Below, one piece after another: positions 26,146 through 32,111 of a DNA stretch of 32,111 bases. The notes under the pieces were generated by a model, which saw only the letters and a program-made list of their open reading frames with translations, was not told the DNA's origin and ran no database searches. How positions within the stretch are numbered: the first letter of the stretch is position 1; each line of letters begins with the position of its first letter. The stretch is taken from assembly GCA_049644325.1 (NCBI GenBank), contig JBARRR010000005.1:1-32111 (forward strand), given 5' to 3'. The DNA is from DASZHA01 sp049644325. Lineage in GTDB: Bacteria > Chloroflexota > Dormibacteria > DASZGP01. The translations under genes and the position numbers were made by a program.

Positions 26146-28310
26146 GAAGAGGCTGGGCCAAATGGGTTGCGTGGGCCTTTGCCGCCCTGACGGTTGTGCT
26201 CTTTGGCCTGACGACCTGGCTGGGTTTTGCCCGGGGCGGGCAGGTGCTCCTGTTTGGCTCGCCCCCTCAAACCTGGCTGGACGTCCTCAGCGGCGCCCCC
26301 CTTGTTGGGCTTCCTATCGTCGCGGCGGTGGTCATCACCAAGCAGCCCACGAACATCGTCGGCTGGGTGATGGGCATGAGTGGCGTGGTCACCAATGTGA
26401 CTAACTTCTCATCGGAATACGCGGTGGCTGCTCTCCTGCTGCACCGAAACCTGCCACTCGGGCATTTCGCCTGGTGGCTCGGCTTCTGGCTCTGGGTCCT
26501 TGGCACAACGTCAGTCCCGCTGGTGCTCCTGCTGTTCCCGAACGGACGATTCCTGACGCGACGGTGGCGCTGGGTAGGCGTCGCGGCCTTGGTGAACATG
26601 GGCGCGGTTGCGCTCACCCAAATGTTTATTCCTGATCCGACGGGCAGCGCGCCGCTCCCGAACCCAGTGGGCATCGAGGCAGCGGCACCTGTTGGGAAAA
26701 TCATCGGCTTCACCGAAGGGCCAGTATTGGTCATCCTCGCCCTCCTTGGCGTGATTTCGTTCTTGCTTCGCTACCGTCGCAGCGATTCCGAGGTCCGGCA
26801 CCAGCTGAAATGGTTGCTCTTCGCGCTTGTGCTCATTCCGCCATCGTTCCTCCTCAACGCGATCGCAAATCCAGGACCCGCGGCCAGCGCCTCGGCGCTG
26901 ACGGTCGCCTCGAGCGTGCTTCAGTTCATTTCCCAGTCCGTCTTCCTGGTCGCATTTGCCGTCGCCATCCTCAAGTACCGGCTCTACGACATCGACGTCG
27001 TCATCAGCCGCACCCTGGTGTACGGCTCGCTGGCGGCCTTCATCACCGCCGTTTACGTGGGGATCGTGGTCGGCGTCGGGACCCTGGTGGGCAGCGGCGG
27101 GCAGCCCAACCTGCTGCTGTCGATCATCGCCACCGCCATCGTCGCCGTCGCCTTCCAGCCGGTGCGCGAACGACTGAACCGGATCGCCAACCGGCTTGTC
27201 TACGGCAAGCGCGCGACGCCGTACGAGGTGCTGTCGCAGTTCTCAGAGCGAGTGGCCGAGACATACGCCGCCGATGAGGCGCTGCCACGGATGGCACGGG
27301 TGCTGGGCGAAGGCACCGGCGCCGAGAAGGCCGAGGTTTGGCTCCGCCGTGGCGGCGCACTTCTCCCAGCCGCCGCCTGGCCAGATTCTCCAAGCGATGC
27401 TGCAGGCGCCGACGCAGACGGCGAGCGCAGGAAACCCCCTCTCGAGGCCATCGAAATAGCAGGCCAGGAGCTGCCCCAGATGCCGGGTGCCGACCGCGCC
27501 GCCGCGGTGCGCCACCAGGGCGAACTACTTGGCGCGCTCATCGTCACCAAGCGTAGGGGCGAGTCGCTGACTCCCGTCGAAGACAAGCTCCTGTCCGACC
27601 TCGCATCGCAGGCCGGGCTGGTGCTGAAGAACGTCGGGCTCACCGCCGAGCTGCTGCAGCGGCTGGAAGAGCTACGGGCCTCCCGGCAGCGGCTGGTGGC
27701 GGCCCAGGACGAGGAGCGACGCAAGCTGGAGCGCAATCTCCATGACGGCGCGCAGCAGAACCTGGTTGCCCTCAAGGTCAAGCTCGGGCTCGCCGAGGCG
27801 CTGGCGGAGAAGGACCCTGCCAGGGCCAGGGACCTTGTGGTGCAGCTGAAGTCCGAGGCCGACGAGGCGCTCGAGACCCTTCGCGACCTGGCCCGAGGCA
27901 TATACCCACCGCTGCTTGCTGACAAGGGACTGATCGCGGCGATCGAGGGCCAGGCGCGCAAGGCCACGCTACCCGTCACGGTCGAGGCGAAGGACGTCGG
28001 GCGGTACCCGCAGGACGTGGAGGCCGCCGTCTATTTCTGCGTGCTCGAGGCGCTCCAGAACGTCCAGAAGTACGCCGGCGCAGGCAAGGCGGTGGTGCGG
28101 CTGCGCGAGGACGATCACGTCCTTGACTTCGAGGTGGCAGACGATGGCGCAGGGTTCGACACGGAAAGGCGAAAGCGAGGCGCCGGGCTTCAGAACATGG
28201 AGGATCGGCTTGACGCCCTCGGCGGTCGGGTGGAGCTGGAATCGTCGCTGGGCAATGGCACCCGCCTCAGGGGTAAGCTGCCCACTACGTCGGTGGCGCT
28301 GGCGGGATGA
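26142..28310 (+). CDS. membrane sensor histidine kinase HK8
   Basis: 722 residues. Sensor (1-277) with TKQPTNIVGW, LFPNGRFLTRRW and RHQLKW. From KYRLYDID onward it is very close to HK9: both have a GAF loop about 14 residues longer than HK1, RRKLERNLHDG (Lys, where other copies have Arg) around His534, and LKSEADEALETL. N-box EALQNVQKYA, G-box DDGAGFD and GAGLQNMEDRL are intact. A 62-nt tract (26967-27028) is identical to 29166-29227 of HK9. Starts in ATGA with HK7 with AGGA about 10 nt upstream. The junction to HK9 is unusual (14-bp duplication). Confidence 0.92.
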   Translation: MRRGWAKWVAWAFAALTVVLFGLTTWLGFARGGQVLLFGSPPQTWLDVLSGAPLVGLPIVAAVVITKQPTNIVGWVMGMSGVVTNVTNFSSEYAVAALLLHRNLPLGHFAWWLGFWLWVLGTTSVPLVLLLFPNGRFLTRRWRWVGVAALVNMGAVALTQMFIPDPTGSAPLPNPVGIEAAAPVGKIIGFTEGPVLVILALLGVISFLLRYRRSDSEVRHQLKWLLFALVLIPPSFLLNAIANPGPAASASALTVASSVLQFISQSVFLVAFAVAILKYRLYDIDVVISRTLVYGSLAAFITAVYVGIVVGVGTLVGSGGQPNLLLSIIATAIVAVAFQPVRERLNRIANRLVYGKRATPYEVLSQFSERVAETYAADEALPRMARVLGEGTGAEKAEVWLRRGGALLPAAAWPDSPSDAAGADADGERRKPPLEAIEIAGQELPQMPGADRAAAVRHQGELLGALIVTKRRGESLTPVEDKLLSDLASQAGLVLKNVGLTAELLQRLEELRASRQRLVAAQDEERRKLERNLHDGAQQNLVALKVKLGLAEALAEKDPARARDLVVQLKSEADEALETLRDLARGIYPPLLADKGLIAAIEGQARKATLPVTVEAKDVGRYPQDVEAAVYFCVLEALQNVQKYAGAGKAVVRLREDDHVLDFEVADDGAGFDTERRKRGAGLQNMEDRLDALGGRVELESSLGNGTRLRGKLPTTSVALAG

Positions 28311-28331
28311 CATCGTGGGGATGACATGGTG
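28304..28331. repeat. 14-bp tandem duplication at the HK8/HK9 junction
   Basis: GGGATGACATCGTG (28304-28317) followed directly by GGGATGACATGGTG (28318-28331), differing at one base. The first copy contains the HK8 stop. The changed base in the second copy (C to G) creates the ATG at 28326 used by HK9. This opens a 15-nt gap where the earlier intact array junctions have overlaps. Confidence 0.8.
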
Positions 28332-30506
28332 CTAGTGCGCTTGGCGCGGGTCAGCGCCTGGTCGCTGGCCGGGCTGATTATCGTCGTCTCGGTCGCGTGC
28401 GTCGGCCTCTACCTGCTGATCCTCAGCCATCCGTTCCATCCGTACGGCTTCCCGGGCGCGGTTGTCATCTTCACCATCACCGCAGCGACCTTCGGCGCCT
28501 TGATCGTTTCGCGCCAGCCCAAGAACGGGGTTGGCTGGGCGTTGCTGCTGTCGAGCCTGTTTCTGGCGACGAACGAGACAGCCCAGGCCTACACGATCCG
28601 CACCATTTTCGTTGCACCGGACAGTCTTCCCCTCGCCTGGTTGTCAGCGTGGTTCCATGCCTGGATGTGGGTGCCGGGGGTGGCGATTGCAACGCTCTTC
28701 CTCCCGCTGCTTTTCCCCGACAGCTCGTTGCGAGGCTGGCCGGTGAAGGTACTCGCCATCCTGAGCGTCGCGTTGACCGTGACGGCAACGGTGGTGCTCG
28801 CGATCTTCACCTTCCCGGGCACCGGAGCCGTTCAGGTGGGGGCAGACGCTCAGCTCGGTGGCGCCCATTCGATCCAACACCTGCCCGGATTCATCGTCGC
28901 GTACACCCTGATCCCGGTGCTCGCGCTGGCCACGCTGGTGCGCCTCGGCGTCCGGTTCCAGCGGTCTACAGGCGAGCAGCGCCAGCAGTTCAAGTGGTTC
29001 GCCTACGCCTGCGTCATTGTCGTCGTCGGAGCTGCGGCGAGCTCCCTCGGGAATATCTTCTCGCCTCGCGGCCAGACCAGCGCGCCCCAGGGTCTTCTCG
29101 GTCAGCTGGCGGCCGGAATCCTGGTGCTATCGCTCCTGGCGATTCCTATCGGCGCCGGCATAGCGATCCTCAAGTACCGGCTCTACGACATCGACGTCGT
29201 CATCAGCCGCACCCTGGTGTACGGCTCCCTGGCGGCCTTCATCACCGCGGTGTACGTCGGCATCGTGGTCGGCGTCGGCACGCTCGTCGGCAGCGGCGGT
29301 CAGCCCAACCTGGTGTTGTCGATCATCGCCACCGCCATCGTAGCCGTCGCCTTCCAGCCTGTGCGGGAGCGCCTCAACAAAATCGCCAACCGGCTCGTCT
29401 ACGGCAAGCGCGCGACGCCGTATGAAGTGCTGTCGCAGTTCTCGGAGCGAGTGGCTGAGACGTACGCCGCCGACGAGGCGCTGCCGCGGATGGCACGTGT
29501 GCTGGGGGAAGGCACCGGGGCCGATCGCGCGGAGGTCTGGCTCCGGCGTGGCGGGTCGCTGTTGCCGGCAGCCGCCTGGCCTGTGGCTGTTGATCCGGCG
29601 AGCGCCGGACCGGACGGCGACAATGATGTACGCAGCGCTGAGGCCATCGAGCTGAACGGCCAAGAGCTGCCCCAGATGCCGGGCACCGACCGCGCCGCCG
29701 CGGTCCGCCACCAGGGCGAACTACTTGGCGCCCTCACCGTGACCAAGCGTCGGGGCGAGTCGCTGAGCCCCGTCGAGGACAAGCTCCTGACCGACTTGGC
29801 GTCACAGGCGGGCCTGGTGCTGAAGAACGTCGGGCTCACCGCCGAGCTGCTCCAGCGGCTTGACGAGCTGCGGGCCTCGCGGCAGCGCTTGGTGGCGGCG
29901 CAGGACGAGGAGCGGCGCAAGCTGGAACGCAACCTCCATGATGGCGCCCAGCAGAATCTGGTCGCCCTCAAGGTCAAGCTCGGCCTGGCTGAGGCACTGG
30001 CGGAGAAAGACCCGGCCAGGGCTCGGGAGCTTGTGGGACAGCTCAAATCCGAGGCCGACGAGGCGCTGGAGACGCTGCGCGACCTGGCCCGGGGCATCTA
30101 CCCGCCGCTGCTGGCGGACAAGGGCTTGGGCGAGGCCCTGCAGGCGCAGGCGCGCAAGGCCACGATCCTAGTCTCGGTCGAGGCGGACGGCGTCGGGCGG
30201 TACCCCCAGGACGTCGAGGCCGCTGTCTATTTCTGCGTGCTCGAGGCGCTGCAGAACGTCCAGAAGTACGCGCAGGCCGCCCACGCCACCCTGCGCCTGG
30301 CCGAGAAAAACGCCACCCTCATCTTCGAGGTCGAAGATGACGGCAAGGGCTTCGACGCCACCACCGCAATCAGAGGCTCAGGGATCACGAACATGTCCGA
30401 CCGCCTGGATGCCCTCGGGGGCACAATCGTGGTCGACTCCACGCCCGGACAGGGTGCTCGCCTCAAGGGGACGCTGCCGGCGCGACAGCTTGAGGTGGTG
30501 GCGTGA
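28326..30506 (+). CDS. membrane sensor histidine kinase HK9 (HK10-like sensor, HK8-like core)
   Basis: 726 residues; ATG 28326 with GGGG 5 nt upstream. The sensor (1-282) is clearly the same subtype as HK10: LYLLIL..PF.PYGF, SRQPKNGVGWAL, AYTIRTIFVAP, LLFPDSSL.GWP, FPGTGAVQVG and RQQFKWFAYAC. The FPxGR motif of other copies is FPDSS here. From KYRLYDID onward it instead matches HK8: long GAF loop, RRKLERNLHDG around His538, LKSEADEALETL. N-box EALQNVQKYA, G-box DDGKGFD and GSGITNMSDRL are complete. It is thus a natural chimera. A 19-nt gap separates it from HK10. Confidence 0.93.
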   Translation: MVLVRLARVSAWSLAGLIIVVSVACVGLYLLILSHPFHPYGFPGAVVIFTITAATFGALIVSRQPKNGVGWALLLSSLFLATNETAQAYTIRTIFVAPDSLPLAWLSAWFHAWMWVPGVAIATLFLPLLFPDSSLRGWPVKVLAILSVALTVTATVVLAIFTFPGTGAVQVGADAQLGGAHSIQHLPGFIVAYTLIPVLALATLVRLGVRFQRSTGEQRQQFKWFAYACVIVVVGAAASSLGNIFSPRGQTSAPQGLLGQLAAGILVLSLLAIPIGAGIAILKYRLYDIDVVISRTLVYGSLAAFITAVYVGIVVGVGTLVGSGGQPNLVLSIIATAIVAVAFQPVRERLNKIANRLVYGKRATPYEVLSQFSERVAETYAADEALPRMARVLGEGTGADRAEVWLRRGGSLLPAAAWPVAVDPASAGPDGDNDVRSAEAIELNGQELPQMPGTDRAAAVRHQGELLGALTVTKRRGESLSPVEDKLLTDLASQAGLVLKNVGLTAELLQRLDELRASRQRLVAAQDEERRKLERNLHDGAQQNLVALKVKLGLAEALAEKDPARARELVGQLKSEADEALETLRDLARGIYPPLLADKGLGEALQAQARKATILVSVEADGVGRYPQDVEAAVYFCVLEALQNVQKYAQAAHATLRLAEKNATLIFEVEDDGKGFDATTAIRGSGITNMSDRLDALGGTIVVDSTPGQGARLKGTLPARQLEVVA

Positions 30507-30525
30507 CGTCGCCCGGCGGGTTGCC

Positions 30526-32111
30526 GTGACAAGGCTCGCCAGAGGCGCCGCGTGGTCGTTTGCCGGCCTGGTCATCGCTCTCGCGATCGCCTATGTCGCC
30601 CTCTACCTGCTGATTCTCCACTACCCCTTCCGACCGTACGGGTTCGCCGGGGGGATCATCCTGTTTTGCATTCCGGCCGCAATCTTCGGCGCCCTAATCG
30701 TGAGCCGTCAGCCACGCAACGGCGTGGGCTGGGCGCTCATACTCTCGGGCTTTTTCCTCGCCATGACGTCGATCACGCAGGTCTACACGATCCGGACGGT
30801 GTTCGTGGCCCCGGGCAGCCTGCCCCTGTCATGGATGTCGGCGTGGTTTGGCTCCTGGATGTGGGCACCGGGGGTGGCGATCGCCACCATCTTCCTGCCT
30901 CTCCTCTTTCCCGACAGCTCGCTGCAGGGATGGCCGGCAAAGCTCCTGGCGGCCCTCAGCGTTGTCCTGGTGCTGGTTGTCGCAACAGTCCTCGCGGCCT
31001 TCACCTACCCGGGCACGGGTGCCGTCCAGGTTGGTCCCGACGCGCAACTCAGCGGGAGCCATTCGATCAACAACCTCGGGGGGTTTACCGCCGTCTACTC
31101 CCTCATTCCGGTATTGGCGGTGGCTGCGCTGGTGCGACTTGGATTGCGACTCCGCAAATCGACCGGCGATCAGCGGCAACAGTTCAAGTGGTTCGCCTTC
31201 GCCTGCGGCATCGTGGTGGTGGGAGCGGCCGTCAGTGCGGTTGGCAACATCTTCTCGCCCCCGACCAACACCAACACACCCGTCGGTGCGCTGGGCCAGG
31301 CGACAGCGGCGATCCTAGTCGCGTCGCTGGTGGCGATCCCCATCGGTACCGGCATCTCGGTCCTCAAGTACCGCCTCTACGACATCGATATCGTCATCAA
31401 CCGCACCATCGTGTATGGCTCACTGGCGGTACTGATCACCGCGGTCTACGTCGCCATCGTTGCCGGCATCGGCTCGCTGATCCACACCGCCGGCGGTGGC
31501 AACCTGCTGCTATCCGTCCTCGCCACAGCGGTCGTCGCCGTCGCCTTCCAGCCCCTTCGAGGACGGCTGCAGCGCGTCGCCAACCGCCTCGTCTACGGCA
31601 AGCAGGCCACGCCCTATGAGGTTCTCTCCACGTTCAGCGAGGGCGTGGCCGAGACCTACGCGGAAGAGCAGGTGCTGAGCCGGATGGCGCGATTGATTGC
31701 CGACGCCACCGCCGCCGACCGCGCCGCGGTGTGGATCGCAGTGGGCCCAACGCTGCGACGCGCCGTCGCCTGGCCGCCTCGCGACGGCGACGTGGACCCG
31801 GCGCCGGTTGCGTTCAGCGGCGACACGGTGCCGCCGCTAGCGGCCACGGCGACGATCCCGGTACGGCACCAGGGGGAGCTCCTGGGGGCGCTCGCGGTCA
31901 GCAAACGGAGCAGCGAGGAGCTTAAACCGGTGGAGGCCAAGCTCCTCGACGACCTGGCGCGTCAGGCGGGCCTGGTGCTTCGCACCGCAGGGCTGACCGA
32001 GTCCTTGCAGGCGCGGCTGGTGGAGCTTCGCGAGAGCCGCCAGCGGCTGGTGGCGGCCCAGGACGAGGAGCGACGCAGGCTCGAACGCAACCTCCACGAT
32101 GGCGCCCAGCA
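30526..32111 (+). CDS. membrane sensor histidine kinase HK10 (partial, runs off window)
   Basis: Open from GTG 30526 to the window end: 528 codons, ending 5 residues after the phospho-acceptor His524 in RNLHDGAQ. The ATPase domain must lie beyond. The sensor (1-280) is HK9-like (VYTIRTVFVAP, LFPDSSLQGWP, YPGTGAVQVG, RQQFKW). The core is the most divergent in the array: YDIDIVINRTIVYG for YDIDVVISRTLVYG, GSLIHTAGGGN for GTLVGSGGQPN, GKQATPYEVLSTFSEGVAE, EEQVLSRMARLIADATAADRA, and LVLRTAGLTESL for LVLKNVGLTAEL. No Shine-Dalgarno stands out. It may represent the unhomogenised ancestral core. Confidence 0.9.
   Translation, partial: MTRLARGAAWSFAGLVIALAIAYVALYLLILHYPFRPYGFAGGIILFCIPAAIFGALIVSRQPRNGVGWALILSGFFLAMTSITQVYTIRTVFVAPGSLPLSWMSAWFGSWMWAPGVAIATIFLPLLFPDSSLQGWPAKLLAALSVVLVLVVATVLAAFTYPGTGAVQVGPDAQLSGSHSINNLGGFTAVYSLIPVLAVAALVRLGLRLRKSTGDQRQQFKWFAFACGIVVVGAAVSAVGNIFSPPTNTNTPVGALGQATAAILVASLVAIPIGTGISVLKYRLYDIDIVINRTIVYGSLAVLITAVYVAIVAGIGSLIHTAGGGNLLLSVLATAVVAVAFQPLRGRLQRVANRLVYGKQATPYEVLSTFSEGVAETYAEEQVLSRMARLIADATAADRAAVWIAVGPTLRRAVAWPPRDGDVDPAPVAFSGDTVPPLAATATIPVRHQGELLGALAVSKRSSEELKPVEAKLLDDLARQAGLVLRTAGLTESLQARLVELRESRQRLVAAQDEERRRLERNLHDGAQ

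Larger units (their letters stand above)
9449..32111 (+). repeat. tandem array of ten paralogous histidine kinase genes plus one remnant
   Basis: Repeat unit of about 2.1-2.2 kb: HK1, HK2, then after a 1.3-kb cupin/tetR interruption the remnant and HK3-HK10. The 5' third of each unit (sensor) is divergent, while the 3' two thirds (core) is conserved to the level of shared runs of 41-62 identical bases. The array continues past the right edge. Confidence 0.9.

Noticed and set aside
9449..32111. Array as an assembly artefact or simple duplication
   Set aside because: Sensors of most copies share little sequence and copies have different lengths, starts and junctions, so collapsed or duplicated assembly does not explain it. 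Long reads would still be the decisive check.

Overview
The window is high-GC DNA of a free-living bacterium that makes coenzyme F420. It carries a cofC-cofE-cofD cluster, a cobalamin-dependent methionine synthase, acyl-CoA metabolism genes and a long run of membrane-bound NarL/DesK-type (HisKA_3) histidine kinases. Kinases with an 'RLYDID..I.RTLVYG' segment after a multi-pass membrane sensor are typical of Actinomycetota and Chloroflexota-like lineages (Chloroflexota, Candidatus Dormibacterota). The F420 gene order and stand-alone CofE lean towards the latter, but nothing here fixes the phylum.

Layout, 1-9.4 kb (metabolic). A minus-strand pair, PaaI-type thioesterase then acyl-CoA dehydrogenase, diverges from the plus-strand F420 genes cofC, cofE and cofD, which overlap each other. 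A flavin-reductase-family protein and an unrecognised 178-residue protein follow. A hairpin separates these from a convergent A-type iron-sulfur carrier gene, which itself diverges from a full-length metH (1175 aa). The metH upstream region has a 14-bp palindrome next to a -10-like box. Several transcription units seem to start leaderless or nearly so: a TAnnnT-like box lies only 6-11 nt before the start codon and no Shine-Dalgarno is visible.

Layout, 9.4-32.1 kb (kinase array). This is the striking part: ten consecutive paralogous sensor histidine kinases, called HK1-HK10 here. Nine are complete (700-737 aa) and HK10 runs off the window edge. All are on the plus strand. Most are linked by 1-4 nt start/stop overlaps (ATGA, GTGA, TTGA, TGATG). 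Each has a divergent polytopic sensor of about 270-290 residues, then a strongly conserved core: two further membrane helices, GAF, DHp with H-D-G-A-Q-Q, and HATPase. No response regulator lies in the window. After HK2 the array is interrupted by a cupin gene and a divergent TetR regulator with a palindromic operator. It resumes with a 110-aa in-frame-deleted kinase remnant that keeps an upstream block like that of HK1 and is coupled to HK3. HK9 and HK10 share a sensor type, while HK9 and HK8 share a core type, which indicates sensor/core shuffling or gene conversion.

How the genes may work together (inference): two co-transcribed kinase sets (HK1-HK2, and remnant-HK3 to HK10 and perhaps beyond) pair many input modules with one nearly uniform output core. 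They could feed one or a few NarL/LuxR-type regulators encoded elsewhere, possibly as heterodimers. There is no gene-free stretch over 300 bases; the longest gaps are about 100-120 bases and are annotated below. No tRNA, rRNA, CRISPR, insertion sequence or phage gene was recognised.
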